From assembly GCF_034190915.1 (NCBI RefSeq), contig NW_026947484.1, forward strand, positions 210,130,657-210,194,656: a stretch of DNA of 64,000 bases, given 5' to 3'. A program made the position numbers and the translations under genes. Within the stretch, counting starts at the first letter, position 1. Each line of letters begins with the position of its first letter. The stretch comes from Cavia porcellus. Lineage: Eukaryota > Chordata > Mammalia > Rodentia > Caviidae. Under the pieces are notes generated by a model. It saw nothing but the letters and a program-made list of their open reading frames with translations, did no database searches and had not been told where the DNA came from. Positions 1 to 11,170 of the stretch are shown here, in pieces.

Positions 1-2298
1 TTTCACTCTTCTGGAAGGAAATTCGCATCACTGTCATTGCTATTTTTCCATAATTCTGCTAAGCTTCACCCATCCATTTAGTTTTGAAAGGCTGAAAATT
101 AGTTATGAGTTACATGTAATTCATCAAAAATTACAGTAATATTAGCATGCTCCAGACAGTAATTAAATACGCACACTTGTAACAAAGTCAAGTGACTCTC
201 ACGAGGGTCACCTCATTCTTCAATGACACTCTGCTAATTTAGCTTCTCTCTTCTGGATCATCCCCACCCCTTGTTGACTGGTCATTTCCTCAAGGCCCAC
301 TTTATCCCAAAGCTTTATTTCATTAGCTCTGCCGATACTGATATCCTATTTCCAGTTGCTTTGGTCCCCTGGATCTGTTCTGTATCTATTGTCATTTAAT
401 GGCTCATGGCATGAATCTGTAGAACTTCAGTGTTTACTCAAGTATTTGAAATGTGTCAGACAGCTCTGAGCTGTGGCTCAGCACATGAACACAAGCCTTC
501 AAGTTGCTATTAGTTAAGCATTTGGATGTCCAAGCAGTCAAGAACAAACCTAGCTTCCACCCTCTCCCTTGCAAGAGTAGAAAAAGGAGTCAAATTTCCT
601 GGTTATGCACACTTGGACTCTTTCCCCCACCATGATACCACCTTCAGGTAAGTGAGGTTCCTTCCAAGTGACCACAATGGACAGGTTGTTTCAGTGAGCT
701 GTGGAGGACACAGGACAAGAAGGTATTTTAGTAAGAAACATTTTCGACGGGGTGGCTTTTACTTGTCTTAAATTGAACCAACTCATTTTCAAGACCCCTT
801 CTCTTTCCCTATGGCTCCTTCCTGAGTATCTTGCCTGTTAGCCGGAGATGAGAGAAGATGGTTTTGGCAGAGAAAAGACTTATGTGTTAATATTTCCTGC
901 AGCCAGAGCGGAGGCAGACAGCTCTTGTTGCATTATGGAGATGTAAGGAAATGGGCTTGTTTCAAAAGCAATAAAAGTTTCCTTTATAGCCTTCTCTTTT
1001 TTTATACTGGCTGTTTCAATCTGAATATTTCCTAGCTTTCTGCAGATGATAAAAGAGGTGGAGAGAAATGTTTACCTAATAAAGTACATGCTATTAAACA
1101 TGCTGCATCATCGCTTTCTTCCATTGGTGCTTATTATAGGATTTAGAAGCCTTTTCTTTTCTTCTCCCCCACCCTCCTGGTTCCCTTTTTAAGGCTCTAC
1201 CACCCCTCAGAGGTCTGTGTTTATGTTTGTCTTCTCCTCCTGTGATAGGCGCCTGCTGGTGATTTTCAACAGTCCCTTTCTCTTCCCTTGACACAATCAC
1301 GTTTGCCAGGGATTTGTGTGGAGAGCTGACTGTTTCCCAGGCCAAAGGGAGCTTGCCAGGTTCATGAGTAAAGCTGCCCCCAGTGAGTCATAAGCTGGGC
1401 AAAGTTGTGCTTGATGTTGCAGGATGGGGTTGGACACGGCAGCCCCCAGCCAATCTCTCCAAATTTTCCTTCCCTCTTCACTACAGGAGTGTCCACATGA
1501 TCTATGCACACAGAAAATACTGAGGAATAAGCTGCCTGCTTGTCCTAATGGTCAGGTCCAGACAGAGGAATGATGAGGGTCTGTGGTGGGCATGAAATAT
1601 ACAGTGGCTGCTTATGTACCTGCAAATGATCTGAGCTCTGCCAGGACCGCACCTAGTCTAGCCGTTCATTCTGTGGTTATCAAACATGGAAATATCAATC
1701 AGAGTAACAGAGAGAATTTGAATGCATACATGTATCACCTGCCTTAGCACCTACCAAAGCACTACCACAGACTGATAAGATTCTTTGAGGGCCATAATTA
1801 TGTGTATTCTGAAAACAGATACTAGTGATTCTAATAATCTCAACTTATTCTTTGCCCATTGGAGCGTGCATGTCCTTACTCAGCTTATGGAGAAGAAAGG
1901 GGAGAGAGGAAAGATGACTCTGACAAAGCCATGTGGCTAGCTGTTGCAGAACAATGACCATCAGGTCTCACCCTCACATTTCTAGTTCAGGAGCTCCAGG
2001 CCCTTGTGGCACATGCTTACTCCAAATAAACTCGTTTCTGAAAATCTTAAAGGGATTTCCTCTGTGTGCCCAGAATCAAACTGTCCTGTCAGCCACCAGT
2101 GGCTTCTTTCTTTCTCTTTTCCCTGTCATGGTCAGCTCTTTCAAATACTGGGTTCAGACTCCTAACATAGCTGAGTGCATGGCACCTCGGCATCTCTCTG
2201 CTCCAGCTGCTTGTGTTGAGATCTGCTGCCCCTCCTCTGTGTGTTGTCACCTCCGGGTGGGCACCTCTGCCTCCTCCTGGGTACAGCACCCCAGATAC
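1..2298. other. Single-copy intergenic sequence, no gene recognised
   Basis: No open reading frame here resembles a known protein, and none shows splice-bounded coding texture. Short frames on both strands are what random sequence gives. A stretch around 880-1480 is less AT-rich and includes a consensus AP-1 site (TGAGTCA near 1384), so a regulatory element is possible but unproven. I see no young SINE or LTR in the interval. Confidence 0.5.
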
Positions 2299-2336
2299 TT
2301 GAGACACCAAAGATTTCTTGAGACACCAAAGATTTC
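2299..2336. repeat. Perfect tandem duplication, 2 x 19 bp
   Basis: The 19-mer TTGAGACACCAAAGATTTC occurs twice with no gap and no mismatch (2299-2317 and 2318-2336). The perfect identity suggests a recent slippage or duplication event in otherwise single-copy DNA. Confidence 0.9.
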
Positions 2337-2548
2337 TGTTGTACAGAAAACCAACGTAATGCAATCCGCATTGTGACCTGCCAGCAAATTGCAGCAGGAC
2401 AGCCTTCTCTCAGTGCTTTATTTATGGCTCCTGTTTCCCTCCCTGAGTCGCCAGCTGATACTGTGTGTGAACAGGAGCAACAGGAGGGAAAGACTCAGTA
2501 ATGAACCCAGACATCTAAGCCTGTGTTTCTACTTTAATTTGGGATTAA

Positions 2549-2579
2549 ATTTATCCCAATCTTTTCCATTGGGATAAAT
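2549..2579. repeat. Perfect 12-bp inverted repeat (hairpin)
   Basis: ATTTATCCCAAT at 2549-2560 is followed by a 7-nt loop and its exact reverse complement at 2568-2579. The stem does not extend beyond 12 pairs, which is too short for a microRNA precursor. It may be a chance AT-rich palindrome. Confidence 0.85.
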
Positions 2580-2639
2580 GCTCTGAAACTGAATCCACAA
2601 GTACAAAACAATACCAACAATAAAAATTCAATGCTTTCA

Positions 2640-2875
2640 AAGCACCCTCTCTTATTGAATATAGTGCTAAGCATGTCACCTACATCAGCTCATTTAATAT
2701 TTGCAATTGCCAAATAACAAAGGCAGCAATGTTATCCCACTTACAGATAAAACTGTACTGTATTTAGTTACTTTCCTAAGGTCTACACCTAGTGCTGGGC
2801 AGAAAAGATACTGTAGTCGAGTATGCTGCCTCAAAACCCAAGGTCCTAACCATTTTACCTTAGTGCCTAGATCTA
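2640..2875 (-). mobile_element. MIR SINE relic
   Basis: Read on the minus strand, the block shows the MIR order: the tRNA-like head side (loss of the 'accattttacc' box near 2850), the central 'ttatcccacttacagat' segment and the flank 'agcatgtcacctacatcagctcatttaatatt' (only partly conserved). MIRs are inactive and shared across mammals. Boundaries are approximate and the copy is strongly diverged. Confidence 0.6.
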
Positions 2876-3429
2876 GGCTTCAGAATTTACAAACTCCTTA
2901 CCCTATATATAAAATGTTGCTTACATATAATTCTTTTCTTTCCAGAGAGAGAAATGTCACATGTTTAAAGGTCCAAAAAGGTCCTAGCATTATGTTGAAC
3001 TTTCCTGTAGGAAGCTATATAATCTGTTATGAAAATAGGGCCCTGCCACCTCTGCACTGTGGGTCAGCAAACCTGTCAAACATGTCTGGTATTCAGCAGT
3101 AAGTCAGCACAGGCTTCCACTGTGTCTACTTACGAGTGGCAGAGCCAGGACCGTGTGGCCAGCTGTGTCAGCAGATCTAAGCAGCAAGATCATATACTTC
3201 TCATTTTCCCTTTTTCACTGGTGTGGTGCCTGAGGGCCTCCTGAGATTACGGGAAAGGCCATGGCATTATGACATGGAGGAGACGAAAAGGGAAATGATG
3301 GAGTGCATGCGATGCTAAGAAGACTGGAAGGCCAGTTGTTGGAAGCTGCCCATCATGGAACCTGGGCCAAGACCTGTGTCTTCCCAGGAGTCCCATGGGG
3401 AAACGTGGAGAGCAGGAGCTGTGCAGACT

Positions 3430-3790
3430 TCCAAATCTAATAAAGCTCCGCCTGAGAGGTGTTTGCTGATGATTGTCAACAATCAGATGAATTATAGATG
3501 ATGTTGGTAAACAAAACGCTGCCTTGATGAACGATGAGCTGGCTCTACTCTGACAAGACTGCTAAGTCATTCAAAGCGCTGATTAAACCCATTACTGTAA
3601 AATAATCACCATCCATTACCTTTAATGTCGTGAACTGACAACCTAGTTAAGGCAGCTGATGGTGTCAGCCGTGTGATTTGTTGTACTGCATGTCCACTGA
3701 CAATAAATCACTTTGATAAATCAATGAACAGTAGCAATAAAACAATATATTTTCATATTTCTTGACATTCAATTACAGAGAGTGTATACT
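3430..3790. promoter_or_regulatory. Candidate conserved non-coding enhancer
   Basis: This block has no recognisable repeat and is dense in short motifs typical of vertebrate developmental enhancers. These include an inverted SOX-like pair (ATTGT, two bases, ACAAT) within the 14-mer at 3471-3484, a forkhead core GTAAACA at 3507-3513, and several TAAT/ATTA homeodomain cores between 3490 and 3620. No frame through it codes for anything recognisable. The call rests on texture and motifs only; cross-species conservation was not tested. Confidence 0.35.
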
Positions 3791-3906
3791 GACTTATTCT
3801 TAAACACAAACACTGATATGGAAGGATTCCACATTTGCCAGCAATGAACACAGGATAAATTCTATTTTAGCTCAGAATAGAGAAGGCTCAGATAAATTTT
3901 TGTGCA

Positions 3907-3952
3907 TGCGTGTTCGCATGCGTGTGTGTGTGTATGTGTGTGTGTGTATTTG
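3907..3952. repeat. Interrupted (TG)n microsatellite
   Basis: Alternating TG with a few substitutions (CATGCG, TATG, TATT) over about 45 bp. The interruptions suggest a mature, relatively stable repeat. Confidence 0.9.
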
Positions 3953-4089
3953 TGCCTCTCTCAGATAGTTACCCAGCTACTGCTGCCCAGGTAACACATT
4001 GCACAAGCATCATGATGACACTCACGGTGGCCCTCGTCCTGGATATAGATAAGGCAACAACACGGAAGAAAGACCAGTGGACCAGGACT

Positions 4090-4200
4090 TAGGTGACCTT
4101 TAGCCAGCTTTTTGATATTACACAAGTCACTTAACCTTTCTGGGATTTACTTTCTTCTCTAAAGTGAGTGTAATACTGACCTATGGCAGAGATTGACCCT
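4090..4200 (+). mobile_element. MIR SINE relic
   Basis: The string 'cacaagtcacttaaccttt' followed by 'ctgggatttactttcttctc' and an 'aaagtgagtgtaatactgacc' segment matches the sense-strand MIR core in order. Diverged and partial; boundaries approximate. Confidence 0.65.
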
Positions 4201-5876
4201 AACAGTCAACTGAGAGAATATAGGAGAATTTTTTATGAAATATAACAACTTCAGAATTTCACTTTCATTTCTTTCATTCTGAAGCTACTATTAGCTCAAA
4301 AATCTCTCATCTACATGCCAAGGGTTCTCCCAGTTCTAGGAGTTTTGTAGCAATTAAATCTTAGCTAACTTAATTTTCAAAACTGTATTTCATGTACAGA
4401 TTTTTTCCTAATTCACCAATATGTTATCTAGCAGTTAATTACTACAGAATCTATGTTTATAAAAACTTATTAAATGGATGTTAGTTCGCCAAATACCTAA
4501 TGCATATTTTCTTTTAGTGATTAGAGTTGAAATTTTAAAAATTACATTATATACTCTGTGTCTTTAACTCTGTTTCGTAAAATTTTTGACAGAAACTGTT
4601 AGATGTGAGTGCCTGTGTGAGGCGGACAAATAAGTATGATTGAGGCACTACAAAGGTCCTGATTTCTAGTAAAGAATAAAAAATTATACAGTCACTAGGA
4701 AATGAGACTGAGTTCCTGAAAAGCAATAAACTTCCAAGCTTCTTTATCATTAGAAGAAAGAGAAATTTAATTTAATTGGACCAATGAGGAGCACCTAGTC
4801 ACATTTAACATTATGAATGGTTCCGAAAGTATGAATAAATGTCAATCAGAAGATCAATGTGATAGGGGTGGAGGCATAGACTATTGGTGGGAGGATGTAT
4901 TGATGGAGAGATATGCAAAGGTAGGAACAGGGAAAAATCACAGTGAGGTGTAAGAATGTGATGAGAGGCTCGATTACATATGGTGATAAATTAACTTCAA
5001 AGTCCCAGTGATGAGACATAACAGCAAATCAAAGGTTGATTTCCTGCCCATCTTGCATATCCGTCATGGATCAATGGGGCACTTTGAAGTAGCATTATAA
5101 GAAGTGTGCAACTTTGCTTAGCGCTTCACTGAGAGAACAAAGTACCGTGGAGAACTGACACCTGTACTTCTATGCTCTGACATGGAAGTAACACATGTCT
5201 CTCCTTCTAGCAGCCAATTAACCAGAACTCACCATATGGCTTGCCCAACTGCAAGGAGCTCACTAACATGGAGAGAAATAAATGATTTGGTGAGCATTAC
5301 AATTTATTTCATGGATGAACTATAAATCATGTATGAAGGGGAGCAAAAGACAAGATAGGAAATTTCTGCCACTTTCAGGCAGGAATGCCAGGGTGGATAT
5401 CTGCACTTTCCTCACTAGGAAGGAACTGGGGTAACCACGAAAGCACAAGACTAGCTATGATCTGATGGGGTTTGGTCAGAATCCGGCTGCTAAGCACTTT
5501 GTGAAGTTGGTTCTTGTGTAAATCATGAGAGGACAGAGAGGTGCATATGCAGCGTTCTCAGAGAGGGTTCACAGGTCAAACCTAAACTAGTGCTATGGCC
5601 AGCATAGTGAAAGAAGATATAGGTAAGGAGACTATGAAATCAACTTGATTAGATTTGGCTGAGATTTAAATGTGAGACTTGAAGATCAGAGAATACAGAA
5701 GCAGGAGATGCAGGGGCCTGATAATAGCATAGCATTGCATGTGTGGTCTAGAGGCAGAGCTATTCTGCAGACTTCACAGCAAGGAGATAACAGTGATCAT
5801 GATAAGAATCAATAACCAAAGAACTGAGTCACATCCAGGGAGCCTTAAAATCTGTTAAAAATTTGTTTAAGACTTT
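4201..5876. other. Single-copy intergenic sequence, nothing recognised
   Basis: AT-rich sequence with no supported gene and no repeat family I can name. The longest reading frames are about 60-70 codons and lack any family resemblance. Confidence 0.4.
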
Positions 5877-5877
5877 T

Positions 5878-5990
5878 TAGTCAGGTGTAGAAGCACATGG
5901 CCACAATCCTAGCACTCAGGAGGCTAAGATAGGAAGACAGAGTTCAAGGTCAGCTTCATGTGAGATGCTGATTCAAAAAACAAGAAAAAT
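5878..5990 (+). mobile_element. B1-like SINE, diverged
   Basis: Sense-strand 7SL/B1 landmarks appear in order: 'tcaggtgtagaagcacatgg', 'aatcctagcactcaggagg' and 'agttcaaggtcagc', ending in an A-rich tail near 5976-5990. The RNA polymerase III B box (AGTTCAAGGTC) is weak. The copy is old and inactive. Confidence 0.7.
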
Positions 5991-6689
5991 ATTACTCAGA
6001 GTGTGTAATAGGCCACTCATCTGTTTCTTCACCAATATGAAGACCACTCGAATCAGAAAAATAACAGGTATCCTACTACCTGTAAATAATTAGTATTAAC
6101 ATTCCTCTGGAGTTTTTATTTATAACACAATAGAACTGGAGTGGCCAGGTTCCATCTTTCACACTAACTAGATGTCAAAGCTCAGGAAAATTATTTCATG
6201 ACTCTATTTCAATTTCCTCATGAGATTTATATTGTTTGCTACGAAGTCATCTCTGTGAGTTTTTGCTAGTCATTTTCTCTAAATTCCAATTGCCTCAAAC
6301 AATATTGCCCTCTAATATACTATGCATCTTTCATCTTATTCTTGTTTATAGACATTGTCTCTCATTGGAAGGTAAGTTCCATGACAATAGAGATACTTGT
6401 TTTGTTCATAGACCTTCAGTATATATAGGTTACTGTATAAATGTTAAGTAATAATATGACTACCATAGAAAGACTCGTTATTGAGCTCAGCAATAAATGT
6501 GACATGGGAGCTGTTTCTATCATGTTCTTTAAACTAAATAAAGTAGACCTCCCTGCTCCTATTTCTTTTTTTTATTAAACAATTAAGAGAAAGAAGGAGA
6601 TTAAGATAAAAGAGGACATAACAACATAAAAACACAAGTCAAAACAGAACAATTCAAGCAACATAGTGTTTCACCACAAGATAACCCTA

Positions 6690-7085
6690 CATAACAGTAG
6701 CTAGCATAGTGTCTCTTTCCTTGAAATGTTTGAGTATAACTTCATATATTATAGCATCAAACACAATATGACAGTATAAAATCATTCAAGAGAATGAAAA
6801 TATTACAGGGTATTTAGAACCAACTAACAGAAAATGAACAATGGTTTCTATATTATCTCCTTGTCTATAAAAAATTTTATTTATACTATCACATATAATA
6901 AAATCCAGTAAGATACAACATGATAAAGTGATGGAGACAGAATAACAAAAGCTTCAGGGGACTTCAAAACAAGATGATATTATATCAGTACTAGCTATTA
7001 TATTGTCTTGTTTTCTTCAAAATAACTGCTCATACCATCACAGACAATAAAATCAAACAACTCAGAATAAAATCATCCCACTTAA
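6690..7085. repeat. Degenerate direct repeat, three ~145-bp units
   Basis: Three similar segments recur at about 6701, 6846 and 6991. Each runs from a 'ctag(c)'/'tctatatta'-like start through a T-rich run to a variant of 'accatcacagacaataaaatc'. Units 1 and 3 are the most alike (shared CTAGC start, TAAAATCATYC end). Sequence type is AT-rich and non-coding. It could be a small satellite or part of an unrecognised transposon. Confidence 0.5.
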
Positions 7086-7212
7086 TGAATGAACACATTA
7101 TAAGGCTTCTAAGCAATATAATGGGAAATCATGTTTACCACATAATTTTATGTATTCTTACCATTTCTTATACTAGGAAAACTATTAGGTATTTATACAT
7201 GTGAGTTTGATT

Positions 7213-8015
7213 TATTTCGCTTATGAGAATCAATGAATCAAAGAGTTGGTTCTTTGAAAGAATAAATAAAATTGATAAGCCCCTAGCCAACCTTATTTTA
7301 AAAAGGGAAGAAAAAGGTCAAATTCATGCAATAAGGAACGAAAAAGAGGAAATCACTACAGACTCTGTAGAAATACAGAAGATCATCAGCACCTATTTTG
7401 AAAACCTCTACTCTCATAGGTTTGAGAACACAGAAGAAATAGACAGATTCCTAGAAACATATGAAGTACCAAAGTTAGGTTGAGAAGATGTAAAACTGTT
7501 GAATAATCCAATATCTATTAATGACATGGAAAATGTAAAGTCCTTACCTACAAAGAAGAGCCCAGGCCCAGACGGATTCACTGCAGAATTCTACAAGAAA
7601 TACAAAAAGACTTACTGCTGACACTCCTCAAACTCTTCAATGAAATTGAAAGGGGAGCAATCCTTCCTAAGTCATTCCTGGAAGCAAATATTACTCTAGT
7701 ACCAAAACCTGAGAAAGACCCAACTAAAAAAGAGAACTACAGGCCAATCTTCCTAATGAACACAGATGCAAAAATCCTCAATAAAATATTGGCAAATAGG
7801 ATGCAGCAAATCATCAAGAAGATTATACACCATGACCAAGTGGAATTCATCCCAGGCATGCAGGGATGGTTCAACATACGCAAATCAATAAATGTAATCC
7901 ACCATATCAATAAAACCAAAAGTAAGAATCACATGATCATTTCCGTAGATGCATAAAAAGCTTTTGATAAGGTCCAACACTAATTTATGATAAGAACCTG
8001 CTCATATTTCTAATC
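7213..8015 (+). pseudogene. LINE-1 ORF2 fragment (endonuclease-RT linker into reverse transcriptase), broken
   Basis: Translation shows the L1 ORF2p linker and early reverse-transcriptase region: SKSWFFERINKIDKPLANL near 7240-7290, [14 protein letters not shown] near 7552-7595, then KKENYRPI and [17 protein letters not shown], and finally [15 protein letters not shown] near 7865-7910. It is disabled by a TGA at 7481-7483, a frameshift near 7605 and in-frame stops at about 7953 and 7982. It begins and ends inside ORF2 and never reaches the catalytic YxDD motif, so it is a truncated, dead relic. No endonuclease domain, ORF1 or 3' end is attached. Confidence 0.93.
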
Positions 8016-8344
8016 ACCATTTTAAATGTCTAACATTTCAACATATATCATTACTCTGATATTTGGATTATCTTTTCAACTATAGTCCATATTATAATAG
8101 AAACCTCTGCACACAGAATAGTGTATTCATCTCATATTACTCTATCTAAAGAAGAATTCACACATGAACTTGTATTAACATTTTAGCAACTTTTAAAAAC
8201 TCAGTTGGTTTTGGCCAAATTGTATCCCAAAAAGGCCTTATCAACTTCTGCCCCTCTTAGAATGAGAGAGCCTGAGAATCAGTCAGAGTATGACCTCTTT
8301 GTTGGAGGTGAAGCCCTTCAGTTCCTGTATCTCTGGCTGAAAGC

Positions 8345-8512
8345 TCTGAGAAAGTTAGTAAGTGCTCAGGTTTTAGTCTGCACATCTGGAAAATAGATTT
8401 AAATAACAAAACTTGTATCACAGTGTTAGTCTTAAAATTAAATGTGAAAATGTACATAAAGTCTAAAATGGGATCTGATGCACAGTATGTATTAAATAAA
8501 ATTCATTCATTT
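8345..8512 (+). mobile_element. MIR SINE relic
   Basis: The order 'cacatctggaaaatagattt', 'gtatcacagtgttagtc', 'aaaatgtacataaagtcta', 'tgcacagtatgtattaaat' follows the second half of sense-strand MIR. Highly diverged. Confidence 0.55.
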
Positions 8513-8867
8513 TTATATCAGTATATGAAATTGTCATTTTGCCATACTCTTAGCAACACTAGACTTTAAAAATACAATTCCTAAGAAAACATAAAATATT
8601 TACTATTAGTTAAATCTGCAGTTATTTGATCACTGGTGGCAATGAATATTATTTCTTATGGTTTGAGTTCATCTTTTTCATTGAGGTTATCATGTCTTAA
8701 TGATCTGTAAGACTGCTTTAAATATTAAGAAAATTAATCCTATATCTGTGCTTTAAATATATGGAGCATATATAAGAAAGTCATCATCATGTGTAGAGGA
8801 CAAATGTATTTCCAGACTGTGATTTGTCCTTTAATTTTGTTTACAAATTTGCCTTATACAATTGAGG

Positions 8868-8962
8868 GTTGGGCTGGGGTGTGGCTCAGGGTTGAGTTCT
8901 TGCCTTGCATATACAAGGCCCTGGGTTCAAGTCCTAGTACCATACACACATACCAAAAAGAA
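8868..8962 (+). mobile_element. ID-type tRNA-derived SINE
   Basis: Sense ID element: 'gggctggggtgtggctcagg' carries the A-box region (GTGGCTCAGG), and 'ctgggttcaagtcctagtac' carries the B box (GGTTCAAGTCC). An A-rich tail follows. It differs from the young ID subtype of this window in its central segment (aaggccctgggttc rather than gtcgtgagttc), so it belongs to an older lineage. Confidence 0.85.
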
Positions 8963-9736
8963 AATTAAGCATATATGTTGTCAAATTTATCATATTTCTT
9001 TTTACAGTTATGATTTTAAGGATATAGCTGGGTGGTTCTTTTTTATCAAGTATTATATAATTATTTCATTATTTCTTCTAATTTTTTCAAGCTTATGTTA
9101 TTTATATTTAAAACTTCAATCCATCTGGAGTTTATTTTGGTTTAACACAAGAAATAAGGATACAGATTTTTTCCACATGCTAATTGGATTGATTGTGTTG
9201 TCTGCTCATAATTTTTTCCTTTTTTATGATAGAATGAAAATATAATCAAAGGCATCAAGAACAAGTTAACCAAATTAACTAAATCAAACTATTATTTTAC
9301 ACCAACATTTAACTTATAGGCTCTGAGATATCTTCTAATTTGTTCATCAAGCAAATGGCTTTTGTGACGTTTTCTTGATTGTATTATTCCTCATCTCTGC
9401 CAAATGTGGTTTTTAGGCTAAGGTTGCTCTAAAAGTGCCACAAACATTATACCCCCAAAAGCATCAATAGACTCCACACAGCACTGCTGGTGTCTGCGCA
9501 AAGTTTGAGAGAATTCCTAAACGTATGCAAGAATACCCTATTGATACTTGTTTCAGAGGAGCCTACTTTGAAAATTCTGGTTTTCTTTCCTACATCTCTA
9601 CTATCTCACATTTTATTTCCCTGTTACTACTGGCAGCAAAACTTGATGTTTCAAAACACAGCTTATTTTACTAACCTGTAAAGTTAAATTCTCCAAAGAT
9701 TTTTTTCAAACTTATTGATGAAACTTCTTTGAAATT

Positions 9737-9775
9737 TTTCTTTCTTTCTTTCGTTCTTTCTGTCTGTCTGTCTTT
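9737..9775. repeat. (TTTC)n/(TGTC)n microsatellite
   Basis: Tetranucleotide TTTC units pass into TGTC units with one CGTTC interruption. A simple-sequence tract with no coding role. Confidence 0.85.
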
Positions 9776-9779
9776 CCAT

Positions 9780-10690
9780 TTCAAACTTCAACTGCTATCA
9801 CTCTTAAAATGTGTACTGAACAATTTGTAAGTACATACTTTTTGTCCAATGATATATCTGGATCTTATTTCTTCAGCTACATTATAATCTCCTAAAGAAA
9901 GATATTTCAGTTCTGTAATTGGCACACTGGCTGACATAATGTTAAGGGTAGTATAAGTAAGTACTCAGTAGATGTTGGCAGCTGGAGAAATAAGAGCTCT
10001 AGTCCACTGCACTGCAGCTTAGTGGAGCAGGACTGGCCTGTGCTATTAGAATTGGCTCAAGGAGGTAAAATTCCCAGTGTGCTCTGTTTAGTCTATTCCA
10101 TTAAATTCATGCTTTTATTTACCTTCCTCCAGCCTTCCTCACAGTTTCATAGATGACTTTATTTGATGCACATCTACTTGTTTTTACTAGAAATATTTAC
10201 TAGGTAGGTGTTAATATAAGGCCTTAAACTCCTTTAGTAGTTTTATATGTATTTTTGCAATCAGTGTTGAATATTAGATACCGAAAAACAATTTTTTAGA
10301 TTTAACATGTTTATGGGTAAATGGAGATCTGATGTATTAAGGTAACTGCTTCAAGTTCAGACACTTAGTAAAAAGAGACTAAAGCTCAATCTTCCCTGGA
10401 ACGAGTGGCCGCAGTGACACCAACATTGTCTTCATGACGTCCCAAAGACCTTCAGTTACCATAAACCCTCGTTACAAGTGAAATCCCTTCCACCTGAAAA
10501 TAATGTAAACATTAACCACCACCACGGTCTCACATCTGGTCATTAACTGGTCCTGCACAGTACTTCACTAGGTTTCTTTAGAATTTAAGAACATCATTTG
10601 TCTATTTAAATTAGCCTTTTATTTTTAATTCCTCAGATCAGCTCCTCCCATAATGGAACCAATCTTTAAACTAGATGTTACCGTCATATT
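9780..10690. other. Intergenic sequence, nothing recognised
   Basis: Mixed AT-rich DNA with no gene, no clear LTR and no young SINE. Motifs such as 'gtactcagtagatgttggca' near 9960 hint at a very old MIR 3' end but are too short to call. Confidence 0.4.
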
Positions 10691-10699
10691 TTTGTCTGA

Positions 10700-11170
10700 G
10701 GTATTTCAGTTCCCCTTTACTGAATTGCATACGAGGATTGAGGATTGTGTTGGAGATTAGCTGTGGGAGAGAGAATGGCAAGTCCACTTGCCAATGGCTA
10801 CTTGTAAAATGCAATTAATGCTGGGATGGTGGCCAAGAACCCTGGCAGGCAGCAACCTGTGACCAAGGGAGGGATTGTGTTGGAGCTGTACTTGTGCGAT
10901 CTAATTGCTGTTTTAACTTTCTCCTTCCAGTCACACCGGTTGTCTGGGCAGAGATTTGATGTCTCCAACAGAAGAGCAAAAGCCAAAGCGAGTCTGTTGT
11001 CAGTTTGAATTTGTTTGCATGTGAATTGCTCTGAGACCTGGCCAGGAGAAATTATTTCCTTTGCACCTCAGATGCTGTTCCAGATGTTGCAACTGCTTAT
11101 AGATCATTATGCTGCTGATTCAGCCCTGGCCTTAGTGTTGGAAAATGATAGCTGATCATTCCCAAGTCAA
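10700..11170. promoter_or_regulatory. Candidate conserved non-coding element
   Basis: A repeat-free block of balanced composition flanked by AT-rich DNA. It contains two copies of GGATTGTGTTGGAG (near 10741 and 10872) and motif-like strings such as 'gatctaattgctgttttaac' and 'tttgcatgtgaattgctctg'. Both strands have short open frames of about 60 codons overlapping each other, which argues against coding. Function is inferred from texture alone. Confidence 0.3.

Noticed and set aside
7223..7483. 86-codon frame as a small intact gene
   Set aside because: It is one piece of a truncated LINE-1 ORF2 that continues past the stop and then frameshifts.
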